Shown piece after piece: positions 1 to 8,480 of a stretch of DNA of 33,734 nt (the first letter of the stretch is position 1; each line of letters begins with the position of its first letter). A model generated the notes under the pieces. That model had not been told where the DNA came from, ran no database searches, and worked only from the letters and a program-made list of their open reading frames with translations. This DNA comes from CAZSNT01 sp964607765 (GTDB lineage Bacteria; Verrucomicrobiota; Lentisphaeria; Oligosphaerales; JABHEG01), in NCBI GenBank assembly GCA_964607765.1, contig CAZSNT010000117.1, forward strand, positions 1-33,734, in the 5' to 3' direction. The position numbers and the translations under genes are program-made.

Positions 1-90
1 AAGCCGCCGCTCGGAGTGCGGCGCTACCGCCGGGGAAGCCGCCGCTCGGAGTGCGGCGCTACCGCCGGGGAAGCCGCCGCTCGGAGTGCG
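1..90. repeat. 35-bp tandem repeat, about 2.5 copies
   Basis: A 35-bp unit beginning AAGCCGCCGCTCGGAGTGCG occurs twice exactly (1-35, 36-70) and then partly (71-90). Each unit holds a short inverted repeat, GCCGC against GCGGC, so it can form hairpins. A near-identical 30-bp stretch with one mismatch lies at 28755-28784 inside a larger inverted repeat, so this is a dispersed family. It lies downstream of the minus-strand gene that ends at 172. The array reaches the window edge and may continue. Confidence 0.9.
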
Positions 91-171
91 CGGTTACAGA
101 GCCCGGCAAGCCCAATCTAATGATACTGACTGTCGGCTGACCACGGGAAGCCAACGTGGCGGGCACATCCC

Positions 172-2982
172 TCATCGCTTCTCCCAGAATTCCTGTTGCA
201 GTTCGATATCAATGAATCGGAAGAGGCCGAGCGGCACGTCGATCGCCGTGCCTTTCATGGTCTCGCCCGTGAGCACATCGGTCATCCTGACCGGCTTGAC
301 GGTGTGGAACTGCACCTTGGCCGTGCGGTCCCGGGGGTTGATGTATCCACCGTCGATCAAGGTCAGGCGCAGACGTTTCGGCGCCGTCTGGGCGCAGACC
401 CAGGCGACGTCTTGGCCCGTAACCGTGAGTGGGAGTCTCTTCGCGGCGGTTTGGATGTCGGCGGCGACAGTCTTGTAGTACTCGTCGGCGCGGAAGGTCT
501 TGGTGCCATCGGCGGAGATGTAGTGGCGGCCGTTGGTGATGTGCTCCTTCATGATGTCTTTGTAGAGCGGATGGAGGTGATCGGTCATCCTGCCGCGAGG
601 GGCGTCAGGATCGGCGAACTTGCCGTGTTGTGCCGGCGTGATGAGGACAATGCCGTTGGGGAACGGCGGCAGGAAGTTCTGACGACGGTCTTTGAGGCCG
701 GAGGCGTAGCGCGAGTAATCCCAGGGGCTCAGGCCGGCCCCGGGCCAGCTTCCGTTCATGTGGCTGAAGACCATGGGGTTGGCGTTCTCCGCGGCTTCGT
801 CGTACATCACGGTCCACTTCTTACTCTTGCCCTCGTGCATGTAGCGCTCGTCGGGATTGACCATGCTCAGGTGGACGGGTGAAAAGCTGACGATCTCCTC
901 GCGTTTGGGGACAAACAGCGCGCCTTTGGCCAGGAGCGGCCAGAGGATGCTGAAGTGCTCGGCGTTCACGTAGGTGGTCCCGTTGTAGGTGGAGCCGCAG
1001 GCAAGGTTGTACATGGTGGCGCGCAGGAAGTGGTTCGGAAGGCGTTGGTAGGAATGCTGTCGTGAGCGGTCGAAGCTGGGGTTGTCTCGCGAGGTGCGTG
1101 ATCCCCACTGGTTCATGGACCCCGCGGCCCACAACCCCAGGCGCCCGGCGATGCTGATGTCCTGGGTCTTGTCCGTGGTCTCCTCCATGGACGAACAGAA
1201 GACATCTGCAAACTCCCCGGAGAGCATCCTGCGCCAAAGTGGCAAATAGGGCGAACTGGACCAGAAGATGTCCTTGTTCTTGAACGCCATCCAGGCGTTG
1301 TTCTCCGCGCAGTAGCCGGCCAGCTTGTAGAAGACGTTCTCAACCACCCAGCGGAAATCGTCGTCGTGGTTCTCCAGCTCGGGCCACGTCAGCATGGCCT
1401 TGGCGGGTCGGCAGCCTTCCATGACTTTTCTGAGTGTCTCGGGCGAGTAGTAGAGTGGACCGTTGCCGTGTCCGGCCCAGAAGTCGACGGCTTTCTGGCC
1501 TTTGAACTTGGGCAACATCCGGTCGAGGACTTCCTGTTGGGTCAGCGTGTACTTGTTGCGGGGATCTTTGCGCTCGCGGTACTTCTCGTTGGCGATGTAG
1601 GTCTCGGGCTGGTGGCGCCAGTCGGTCTTCTCAACAAAGCCGCGGTGCCAGTAGCCGCCCATGAAGACCGGGGAGTCGTACTTGGCCGCGATTTCCTCGG
1701 CGACGGGGTGGTTGGCGCCGGGGATGTAGACTGGAATCGGCGCGCGCAGCCAGTCAGGCGGGGTGTAGCTCTTGATCTGCGCCCACGCCGTGGCGATGTT
1801 GGCCTTAATGGCCGGGATTTTGCCGGGCGGATCGAGCTGCTGGAAGGCGTCCTTCCAGCCGGCAACCGAGGGATCGAGGACGTGGATGCAGCTGCCGCCG
1901 CTCTGAGCGCTGGCGAGCAGGATCCGGCCGTCGGCGTCCTTCCACATGTCGTTGTAGGCATAGGTCCCGGCGAAGGTCTCGCTGCGCTCGACATCCAGAT
2001 CCGGCGGGAACAGCTTGATGTGCGTGCCGCAAAGGACCAGGTAGGCGGCTTGCCCGCAGTCGGAGATGACCTCCGGCTGCGAGACCCGGTAGCCGACCAC
2101 GCCCAGCTCCGTCAGCCGGATCTTGTCCTTCTTGTCGCTGTCAGGCGTCATGCGCACGAGCCACTGCCCGCTCAGTTCGGACGTGCCGGCGAGGAACTCG
2201 ACATTTCCATCGCCATCCGGGTCGACGACCCGGAATTCCCCGCAGGTCCGCAGCCCGAAACTATCGCGGTCGTAGGAGGTCTCCGCGAGAGGCAGGATGC
2301 GATAGAGCGCGCCGGACGACTGCATGTGGCTCATCGTGCCGCACAGCGCCAGGTGTTCGCCGCCACCCGGCTGGGGGATCGGGCGCAGGAAGTTCACCGT
2401 GTGCCCGTAGCCGACCGTCTTGGCGTCGCCCCAGGGAATCTCCTTGGAGTAGGCGGCCGAGGGCACGCACTTCAGGAGTTTCCCTTCGGTCGAGAGCCAG
2501 TAGAAGTTCTTGTCGTAGCCGCCACAGGCCACATAGCTGGTCCCGTCCTTGTCTGTGACCACGCAGGCCGCGTACATGGGCGTCTTGTGGACGCCGGCGG
2601 TGGGAACGAAACTCCAGAGTTGCTTGCCGGTGGCGCCGTCCAGGCAATAGAGATAGCCGTTGGCGCAGGCGACAAGGACGTCATCGTCGCCATCCCCGGT
2701 CAGGTCATCGCACCAGAGATCATGGACCATGAGACCGGAGAGCGGGTTGGTCCACAACTCGCGGCCGTCGTAGTCCATGGCCAGCACGGTGCCCTCATAG
2801 GATGCGCCCGCAATGAAAGAACCGGACCGTGCCTGCGCACTCCGCACCTTCATGATCGTGAGACCGGTGTCGTGACTGACCAGGGCCCGCCGGGCCGAAC
2901 TGCCCGTGCCCGTCAGCGTTCGGCAGGAGACCGTCGTCATGCATATCCCAAGGCCGGCAAAGAGAGAGACTGCGTGCTTCAT
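172..2982 (-). CDS. Secreted beta-propeller/TIM-like putative glycoside hydrolase, possibly GH150 (lambda-carrageenase)-like
   Basis: The protein has 936 residues. The ATG at 2982 has AAGGGA seven bases upstream. Residues 1-20 form a signal peptide ending in a possible but weak lipobox (TVSC, Cys20). Residues about 45-420 carry PQQ/FG-GAP-like propeller blades, including a calcium-type loop DLTGDGDDD near 93-101, blade text GYLYCLDGATGKQLW near 109-123 and a second loop DPDGDGN. The C-terminal 500 residues look like a separate catalytic domain with many Trp, His and acidic residues, for example WPELENHDDDF. Known: lambda-carrageenase of GH150 is about 940 residues with an N-terminal propeller. 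The GH150 link is my inference from size and architecture, not from aligned catalytic residues. It lies 177 bp downstream of the DUF5703 gene and is probably the last gene of the IclR-led operon. Alternative: an unclassified PQQ-propeller glycosidase. Confidence 0.75.
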   Translation of the reverse strand: MKHAVSLFAGLGICMTTVSCRTLTGTGSSARRALVSHDTGLTIMKVRSAQARSGSFIAGASYEGTVLAMDYDGRELWTNPLSGLMVHDLWCDDLTGDGDDDVLVACANGYLYCLDGATGKQLWSFVPTAGVHKTPMYAACVVTDKDGTSYVACGGYDKNFYWLSTEGKLLKCVPSAAYSKEIPWGDAKTVGYGHTVNFLRPIPQPGGGEHLALCGTMSHMQSSGALYRILPLAETSYDRDSFGLRTCGEFRVVDPDGDGNVEFLAGTSELSGQWLVRMTPDSDKKDKIRLTELGVVGYRVSQPEVISDCGQAAYLVLCGTHIKLFPPDLDVERSETFAGTYAYNDMWKDADGRILLASAQSGGSCIHVLDPSVAGWKDAFQQLDPPGKIPAIKANIATAWAQIKSYTPPDWLRAPIPVYIPGANHPVAEEIAAKYDSPVFMGGYWHRGFVEKTDWRHQPETYIANEKYRERKDPRNKYTLTQQEVLDRMLPKFKGQKAVDFWAGHGNGPLYYSPETLRKVMEGCRPAKAMLTWPELENHDDDFRWVVENVFYKLAGYCAENNAWMAFKNKDIFWSSSPYLPLWRRMLSGEFADVFCSSMEETTDKTQDISIAGRLGLWAAGSMNQWGSRTSRDNPSFDRSRQHSYQRLPNHFLRATMYNLACGSTYNGTTYVNAEHFSILWPLLAKGALFVPKREEIVSFSPVHLSMVNPDERYMHEGKSKKWTVMYDEAAENANPMVFSHMNGSWPGAGLSPWDYSRYASGLKDRRQNFLPPFPNGIVLITPAQHGKFADPDAPRGRMTDHLHPLYKDIMKEHITNGRHYISADGTKTFRADEYYKTVAADIQTAAKRLPLTVTGQDVAWVCAQTAPKRLRLTLIDGGYINPRDRTAKVQFHTVKPVRMTDVLTGETMKGTAIDVPLGLFRFIDIELQQEFWEKR

Positions 2983-3105
2983 ATGGAATTCCCTTCTCGG
3001 TGGCTCGTTCTGTCAGAAGCTCTGTATCTGGCTGAAGCCGCGTGCAGATGACAGTACGCCGCACGGCCCCCGGACGGCTTCTCGGATTGGCGGCTGGGGG
3101 CCATC

Positions 3106-3122
3106 CGCCCTACAGGAGGGCG
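3106..3122. other. Intergenic hairpin between the two glycoside hydrolase-like genes
   Basis: A perfect 6-bp stem, CGCCCT (3106-3111) with AGGGCG (3117-3122), has a 5-nt loop. It lies in the 177-bp gap between the DUF5703 gene and the propeller gene. No T-run follows on the minus strand, so it is not a clear intrinsic terminator. It may be an RNA processing or stability site, or simply a small dispersed palindrome. Confidence 0.35.
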
Positions 3123-3159
3123 AGCCCATCGACCTGGTTCTGCTCTCGCTGACTACTGT

Positions 3160-5679
3160 CTACCGATGAGTGTCTCCCAGCATCATCACCACGTCCTTCT
3201 CTCGCTCCTTCGGGGTTACGCTCAACTTCCGGATCTTGCCGCCTCTGAGCGAGACTTCGACCACGGTCTGCCTCGGCGCGTGGAGCTTGAAGTCCACATC
3301 CACGGCCGGATCCCAGCACGGAAAAAGCAGGATGCGGCCTGCCGCGGCGGAGCCTTCAGGCGAAGACGGGTCACCGAAGCACTGCATGAGCATTTCCTGC
3401 AGTCCGATCATGCCGGCCCCGCCGTGGTTGTGGTCGGGCGTTCCGTCGTAGTTCGGGCCCCAGAAGGTGGGGAACCGGCGTTTGTTCTCGGTGTCGCCCA
3501 GTTTGAGTTTGTGGTACTCGAGCGCCTCCTTGACCATTCCCATGCGCGCCAGGAAGATGCCGATCTGGTTCCAGCCGCCGTGGGAACGTCGGAACGTGGT
3601 GTCGAGTTTCCAGGTGTTGTGGAACGTCTGCATCTCGTCGTCGAGGAGACTGAAGCGGTTGTAGGGGAAGAGCGGGTAGAATTGCGGGGCCTCGCTCGAC
3701 GTCTTGGGCTTGGCTCCCTCAGCCGCGCTCATGACGCGATGCCCCTCAAGTTCGCCAAACGGCAGGTCCGGCACGCGCTCGAGGAAGGAACGGTAGTAGG
3801 TCTTGTCTTCCGCCGTGACGTAGGGCACGTCGATGGCGATGAGCGATTCCAGGCAGGCCCGCAGGCCGGAGATACCGTCCACCGGATTCTTGACGCCCTT
3901 GTAGGCTTCACAAGCCTGGGAAGGGTAGATCACCAGCTTGCCATTCTCGTCCAGCGGCTTGCCATCACGGTTCTTCTTTCTGATCTGGTAATGCTCGTCA
4001 TAGAATCTCAACGATTCCCGGATGAACGGCATGTATCGCTCGAAGCTCTCGCCTGAGTAGCGGTAGCGCTCGAGGATCATGTAGGTGAATTCCAGCTGCA
4101 GGTGGTAGTACCAGGCGACTGAAGGGCTGATCATGATTCCCCTTTCGACCGGCACACCACGGGTCACGTAGGACCTGGCACGAGCGTCGCAGAAGGGGAT
4201 CTCTTCGCCGCGCTCGTACCGGTTGCCCTTTTCCTTCCACCCGTAGCAGAACGGAATGTGAATCCCGGATGCATCCGTGTTCTCGGAGAATGCGGCGCCG
4301 CCATGACCGAAAGCATCCTTCACCCGGATCATCGCACCGGGCAACGCCTTCATATAGAGGTCGAACTGGGGCGGCATCATGTCGAAGTCGCCGGCTTTCA
4401 ACATCGGCCAGTAGACCAGACGCTGGTTCTGCGCCGTGAAGAAGTCCCCGCCCCAGCGGCGCCAGTCCGGGTCGAAGCCTGGCCCGTCGTCAAAGGTAAG
4501 ATTCCCGCCGTTGAACTTCGTGGGGAACTCACCGTAGGCGTTTCCTCCGAATTGGTAGCGCACCAAGTTGTAGTTCCGCCCCATCTGCCAGAGCGGCGAG
4601 TCCTCGTCCTTATCCTCCGGGTTGACGATGATGCGACTGCGTTCCCAAAAGGCGTTCCACCACTCCCGGTTCCGGTCGAAGTTGCCCTTTGTCTTGCGGA
4701 CTTCGCGACAGTTCGCGTCCAACTCGGCAATCCAGTCGCTGACATCCTCCCGCTGCGCAATGTGGGTCGCGACGAAGACATGGTGCTGTCTTGCAGGCTC
4801 CCGACTCTTCAGGGTCAGCGACTTGAAGTCGGTCTTGGAGTACCTGCCTTCACCTGCGGAGTCCGCAACTGCGTTGGCCATATACAGCCTGCCGCCCATG
4901 GTGCGGTGCTTGATAACATTGGTGAGTTGGTCCTTGTACGCCTCAAGCCCCTGCTGGCGGATGCCGTAGTTCGGGGACATGGTCTCGGCAGGATTGCGGT
5001 GATAGAACAGCACGGAGTCGCCGTCGAAGCGAAACCCCTCGTCCTTCAGCTTGACCACCTCGAACGGCGCGTGCACAAACTGGAACGAGCCAAAACGGCA
5101 CGTGCCGATCTTGCCGGCTTTCTTGATCTCCGGGTCCTCCACCAGGCTCTTGTCCTCGGTCCGCCAACTCTCGCAGGCGGCGCGGCAGCTGACGGGCTGA
5201 TCCGCATCGATGGTCACGTGCACCGAGTGCGTGAACTGGTCGACCCAGAGCTTGAGCCGCGTCTCGAACGCAGCGCCGCCCCTGCCCTTCGCCCGGATGG
5301 CGATGGTGCCGTCTTTCAGGATCAGCCGCTGTGCGAACTCCGCACAGTCCTCGAGCGGGTTGGGGTCGAGCGTGATGCGGATACGCCCCAGCTTGATGTG
5401 CTCGCCGATCTCGGTGAACGAGCCGCTGCGCTGGATGTAGAACATCAGGCTTGCCGCGGCGGAGTCCCGCCCGTCGCGGGACGAAGACGGGGCGCCGGTC
5501 CCCTCCTCGACCCAGACGTTGCAGGCCATGTCCCCCGCACCCACCGGCATGTTGCCCCACACATGCCGGCTGGGACTGTCCCACGCCACGTCGTAGCGAT
5601 CGGTCCAGTGTGAGTCGTCCTGGCCTCCCATGCCGGATGCTGCTGCCAGTGCCGTCAATGCCATGATGACCTTTCTCAC
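3160..5679 (-). CDS. DUF5703 / GH95-like secreted glycoside hydrolase
   Basis: The protein has 839 residues from a GTG at 5679. That start overlaps the IclR stop by four bases (GTGA), has GAGGAA upstream, and gives a clean signal peptide (MRKVIMALTALAAASG). An upstream in-frame ATG at 5709 would lie inside the IclR gene and spoil the signal. After the signal comes the DUF5703 N-terminal beta-domain (YDVAWDSPS..., then GNMPVGAGDMACNVW and LGRIRITLDPNPL). A long helical region with the feel of an (alpha/alpha)6 barrel follows, and a C-terminal GGAGMIGLQEMLMQCFG resembles the GH95-type NGG..GIAEMLLQ segment. Known: DUF5703 proteins occur in polysaccharide-utilisation loci next to GH95-like folds. 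Inferred: a periplasmic or extracellular glycosidase acting with the downstream propeller protein and controlled by the IclR regulator. The substrate is unknown. Confidence 0.85.
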   Translation of the reverse strand: MRKVIMALTALAAASGMGGQDDSHWTDRYDVAWDSPSRHVWGNMPVGAGDMACNVWVEEGTGAPSSSRDGRDSAAASLMFYIQRSGSFTEIGEHIKLGRIRITLDPNPLEDCAEFAQRLILKDGTIAIRAKGRGGAAFETRLKLWVDQFTHSVHVTIDADQPVSCRAACESWRTEDKSLVEDPEIKKAGKIGTCRFGSFQFVHAPFEVVKLKDEGFRFDGDSVLFYHRNPAETMSPNYGIRQQGLEAYKDQLTNVIKHRTMGGRLYMANAVADSAGEGRYSKTDFKSLTLKSREPARQHHVFVATHIAQREDVSDWIAELDANCREVRKTKGNFDRNREWWNAFWERSRIIVNPEDKDEDSPLWQMGRNYNLVRYQFGGNAYGEFPTKFNGGNLTFDDGPGFDPDWRRWGGDFFTAQNQRLVYWPMLKAGDFDMMPPQFDLYMKALPGAMIRVKDAFGHGGAAFSENTDASGIHIPFCYGWKEKGNRYERGEEIPFCDARARSYVTRGVPVERGIMISPSVAWYYHLQLEFTYMILERYRYSGESFERYMPFIRESLRFYDEHYQIRKKNRDGKPLDENGKLVIYPSQACEAYKGVKNPVDGISGLRACLESLIAIDVPYVTAEDKTYYRSFLERVPDLPFGELEGHRVMSAAEGAKPKTSSEAPQFYPLFPYNRFSLLDDEMQTFHNTWKLDTTFRRSHGGWNQIGIFLARMGMVKEALEYHKLKLGDTENKRRFPTFWGPNYDGTPDHNHGGAGMIGLQEMLMQCFGDPSSPEGSAAAGRILLFPCWDPAVDVDFKLHAPRQTVVEVSLRGGKIRKLSVTPKEREKDVVMMLGDTHR

Positions 5680-6458
5680 TGCTGTTCCTCGTCGTTGGCT
5701 CGCCTGCACCCGCCGTCCCCCCGACGGCGGAACGCTCTCCCGCCCGTTCCGAGGGCCTGCGCAATCGAATCCACGGCAGACCCGGCCTCCTCGACCAACT
5801 TCGGGTTGTCCATCCGGTCCGCCTCTCCCTTGAACGCCAGGGCCGCTACCGCCGGGGCCCCGATCGGCAGGGTCACACTCTCTGCTCCCCGGAGGAAACC
5901 ATGGTCGCGGACACGCGCGACGGCACCAAGAACGCGGCCCAGTTCCTGCTCATCCACCTTGTTCCCAAGGATCGCGCGAATCTCCTCGTCGGTCTTCTGA
6001 GCGAGCAGGACGCGGCCGACTGTCGACCTCGCGGCCGGCCACAGAGCCCCACCGGCAATGGCATCCCCCACATTCGGACGCCCAACGCTGTGATAGAGAT
6101 AGCTGACCTGGTCGCGCCAGAGCACCCCCAGCCGCGCGTCCACATCCCACTTCCTCTTCATCCGCCGGATGTGCGGCAGCGCGTGCCGCAGCAGGCCGGA
6201 GCCGCGCAAGCTCATGGCGGACAGCACGTGGATGCCCGGCCCCGGAATGTAGCTCAGGTCCTGGAGCCGTTCCGCCATGCCCAGGTAGGCCAGTGTGCCC
6301 AGCAACCGGCTCGCCTTCGTCTTCTCCACGCCCAGGCGCTCCGACATCTCTTTGCACGTCACCGGACGGCCCATCGTGGTCAGCTCCATCAGGCAGTTGA
6401 TCCCCCACTCAATGCTCTGATTCGGCTGCACCGGCTTGGTCGGTATCCTCTTGGGCAT
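5676..6458 (-). CDS. IclR-family transcriptional regulator
   Basis: The protein has 260 residues, normal for IclR proteins. The ATG at 6458 has a strong AAGGAGG five bases upstream. Residues about 12-75 are the winged helix-turn-helix (SIEWGINCLMELTTMGRPVT, then EMSERLGVEKTKASRLLGTL). Residues about 85-245 are the effector-binding domain, with LGVLWRDQVSYLYH and GDAIAGGALWPAARSTVGRVLLA matching the family's usual pattern. It is first in the operon and overlaps the DUF5703 gene by four bases, so both are co-translated. Inferred: it senses a sugar or sugar-acid product and controls this operon, including itself. The last 15 residues are basic and disordered. Confidence 0.92.
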   Translation of the reverse strand: MPKRIPTKPVQPNQSIEWGINCLMELTTMGRPVTCKEMSERLGVEKTKASRLLGTLAYLGMAERLQDLSYIPGPGIHVLSAMSLRGSGLLRHALPHIRRMKRKWDVDARLGVLWRDQVSYLYHSVGRPNVGDAIAGGALWPAARSTVGRVLLAQKTDEEIRAILGNKVDEQELGRVLGAVARVRDHGFLRGAESVTLPIGAPAVAALAFKGEADRMDNPKLVEEAGSAVDSIAQALGTGGRAFRRRGDGGCRRANDEEQQ

Positions 6459-6485
6459 CCGCGCCTCCTTCCTGCGTGAGATGCT

Positions 6486-6513
6486 ATTATAGCGCCCGCG
6501 GCGCCCGGCGCAA
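6486..6513 (-). promoter_or_regulatory. Sigma70-like promoter of the IclR operon
   Basis: On the minus strand, TTGCGC (6513-6508) is followed after 16 bases by a perfect TATAAT (6491-6486). The start codon at 6458 lies 27 bases further on, preceded by AAGGAGG, so the predicted leader is about 20 nt. An A/T-rich -10 box stands out in this GC-rich DNA. IclR proteins often bind over such promoters, but I see no convincing palindromic operator. Confidence 0.6.
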
Positions 6514-6704
6514 GGGCGAGCACAGGGGGCGGAGTGGGAGGAGGAAACGGGAAGGGCGAGAGGCGAGGACGATCACCCGAACCGGAACACGTGTCTGACG
6601 GTAGAGGTCCCCTGGAGCTCGGAAGAGCAGGCTCGACGGCAGTCGGACGCAGTCGACAGCTGTTGCCCGCAACCGACGGGGGCCTGAACACTGAACACTG
6701 AACA

Positions 6705-6852
6705 CTCAATGTCGTTGAGTTAAGGAGTTGGTCGCCATCCCGGAAGATCAGGGTGAAAGATGAGGGCAGAAGATTAGGGTCGGAACACCTTGATCTTTCG
6801 CCTTAATCTTTCGCCCTAATCTCCAAGGGACGCTTAATTCAATGACATTGAC
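6705..6852. repeat. Long imperfect hairpin, MITE-like element
   Basis: This fills much of the 428-bp non-coding gap between 6458 and 6887. The outer arms CTCAATGTCGTTGAGTTAAG (6705-6724) and CTTAATTCAATGACATTGAC (6833-6852) are inverted copies with few mismatches. The inner arms, 6743-6780 and 6789-6824, pair again and are themselves built of degenerate GAT-A-GGG--AAA units about 12 bp long. On both sides lie tandem TGAACAC heptads in the same orientation (about 6684-6704 and 6853-6867). The layout resembles a non-autonomous mobile or REP-type element. It encodes nothing. The remaining stretch, 6514-6683, shows no feature I can name. Confidence 0.75.
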
Positions 6853-6886
6853 TGAACACTGAACACCAAGGCCCGCCCCGCGGCGA

Positions 6887-8038
6887 TCAGTCGCCACGCC
6901 GCGCGGCGACCAGGGCGTGGTTGAGGTCCATGATCCGCATGGCCATGACGCGGCCCATGTTCATCAGGATCTGGAACCCGGCCGCGGGGTCGCTGTGGTT
7001 CAATTCCTCGAGGAAACTCCGGCGCAGTACCAGAAGCTGAGCGTCGCCCAGTGCCCGTACCGAGGCGCTGCGCTGGCCTGCTTCAGTGAAGAAGGCGATC
7101 TCTCCGAACAGATCCCCCTTCTCGAGGATCGCAAGCCGCTGGCCCTGGTCGACCACCTCGAAAACGCCACTCAGGATGATGTAGACTTCGCGCTCTTCAG
7201 TCCCGCTCCGGGCCACCACATCGCCGCGCGACAGGTCCAGCGTGAACCCGGACGAGGTCAATGTCTTGATGGACTCCGGCGCGAGCGAGCTCATGACGGT
7301 CGGCATCGACGATTCGTCTTCGAGCAGGTGGTGCTTGAACTCGGTCCACACGGCCGTCTCGTCCAGGTTGACCGGTACGGAATCGCCCTCGAGAACATGG
7401 CGGAACGGACTGATGTCGAGCTCCGGCCTCTGGCCCGGGCCGAAGTACTTCCTGCTGACCTCGGCAAAAGTCGCGCCGCAGGCTGCGAAGTACTTGCTCC
7501 CCGACACAATCACCATCAGTGGAATGCCCGTGCTCGACCCGGCGGGGATCAGGTGACCGCCGTAAGGGCGGGCCCCGATGGTCTTGCGGTAGTGTTTGAC
7601 CAGGCCGGGGACGCAGTACAGGAAACACAGCGCCACATCCCTGGCAACCAAGTGCTCGTACATCGCGTCCATCAGCGTGGGGAAGATGGACTTGCCGCGA
7701 AGGCTCGGCCGGATCATCAGACGCCCGATCTCGCAGGTGACGAGATCCTCGATGCCCGGGATGATGTCCATCGAGAACATCCGGTGGTACTTCTCGGGCA
7801 CAGTGCCGCCGGGCCAGACAAGGACACGCACGACGGCAACGATCTGATCGAGCGGCCCCATGTACAGGTTCAGCGCATAGTCCTGCAGGTCGTCCTCATC
7901 CCGCAGCCACTTGCGCTCGTGATCGGCGTCCGGGTAGTCCCGGTTCAGCTCCTCCACGTAGACCTCGTAGCGGAACCGGTAGATGGCTTCCCGTTCCTTT
8001 TGGGTAGTGGCGAGTTTCACGCTCTCGGATTCGGACAT
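6887..8038 (-). CDS. GNAT/N-acyl amino acid synthase-like acyltransferase fused to a cyclic nucleotide-binding domain
   Basis: The protein has 383 residues from the ATG at 8038, which has AAGGAGG seven bases upstream; an in-frame ATG at 8092 lies beyond that site. Residues 1-200 resemble the acyl-homoserine-lactone synthase/FeeM-type GNAT fold: EAIYRFRYEVYVEE near the start, then acetyl-CoA-site-like EIGRLMIRPSLRGKSI. Residues about 240-370 are a cNMP-binding domain: LSRGDVVARSGTEEREVYII, and a phosphate-binding cassette GEIAFFTEAGQRSASVRA that keeps the key Glu and Arg. Known: these acyltransferases make N-acyl amino acids or signals, and some work with exosortase systems. Inferred: acyl transfer gated by cAMP, cGMP or a similar ligand. 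There is no signal peptide, so it is cytoplasmic. It is separated from neighbours by repeats and is probably transcribed alone. Confidence 0.85.
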   Translation of the reverse strand: MSESESVKLATTQKEREAIYRFRYEVYVEELNRDYPDADHERKWLRDEDDLQDYALNLYMGPLDQIVAVVRVLVWPGGTVPEKYHRMFSMDIIPGIEDLVTCEIGRLMIRPSLRGKSIFPTLMDAMYEHLVARDVALCFLYCVPGLVKHYRKTIGARPYGGHLIPAGSSTGIPLMVIVSGSKYFAACGATFAEVSRKYFGPGQRPELDISPFRHVLEGDSVPVNLDETAVWTEFKHHLLEDESSMPTVMSSLAPESIKTLTSSGFTLDLSRGDVVARSGTEEREVYIILSGVFEVVDQGQRLAILEKGDLFGEIAFFTEAGQRSASVRALGDAQLLVLRRSFLEELNHSDPAAGFQILMNMGRVMAMRIMDLNHALVAARRGD

Positions 8039-8113
8039 ATCATCGCCTCCTTCGCGGTCTCCAGCAGTGAACGAAAGTACCCCGGACCGCACGCGAACGC
8101 AAGGGAGCGCTTG

Positions 8114-8455
8114 GCCTACGGATGCGGGAAAAGCCTACGGATGCGGGAAGAGCCTACGGATGCGGGAAGAGCCTGCGGATGCGGGAAGAGCCTGCGGATG
8201 CGGGAAGAGCCTGCGGATGCGGGAAGAGTCTGCGGATGCGGGAAGANNNNNNNNNNNNNNNNNNNNNNNNNNNNNNNNNNNNNNNNNNNNNNNNNNNNNN
8301 NNNNNNNNNNNNNNNNNNNNNNNNNNNNNNNNNNNNNNNNNNNNNNTGCGGATGCGGGAAGAGTCTGCGGATGCGGGAAGAGCCTGCGGATGCGGGAAGA
8401 GTCTGCGGATGCGGGAAGAGCCTGCGGATGCGGGAAGAGCCTGCGGATGCGGAAG
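8114..8455. repeat. 19-bp tandem repeat (VNTR), at least 13 copies
   Basis: The unit is GCCTGCGGATGCGGGAAGA, with variants GCCTACGG... in the first three copies and GTCTGCGG... in several others. Seven copies run from 8114 to 8246, and about six follow the assembly gap (8347-8455). The true number is unknown because the gap lies inside the array. There are no spacers between units, so it is not CRISPR. Two more copies occur at 18529-18563. The array lies between the acyltransferase and the hydrolase genes, just upstream of the acyltransferase start. All reading frames across it are repeat artefacts. Confidence 0.95.
8247..8346. other. Assembly gap of 100 Ns
   Basis: Exactly 100 consecutive Ns stand within the 19-bp tandem repeat. 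This is the usual placeholder for a gap of unknown length, so the array could be much longer than shown. Confidence 0.98.
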
Positions 8456-8480
8456 GCAGCGAGGTCCGGGCAGGCGCGGG

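Noticed and set aside
1366..3051. 561-residue open frame on the plus strand
   Set aside because: It lies opposite the propeller gene, has no ribosome site, and its composition (Ala/Gly/Val/Arg-rich without motifs) is typical of antisense frames in high-GC DNA.
8114..8455. CRISPR array
   Set aside because: The 19-bp units abut with no spacers and there are no cas genes nearby.
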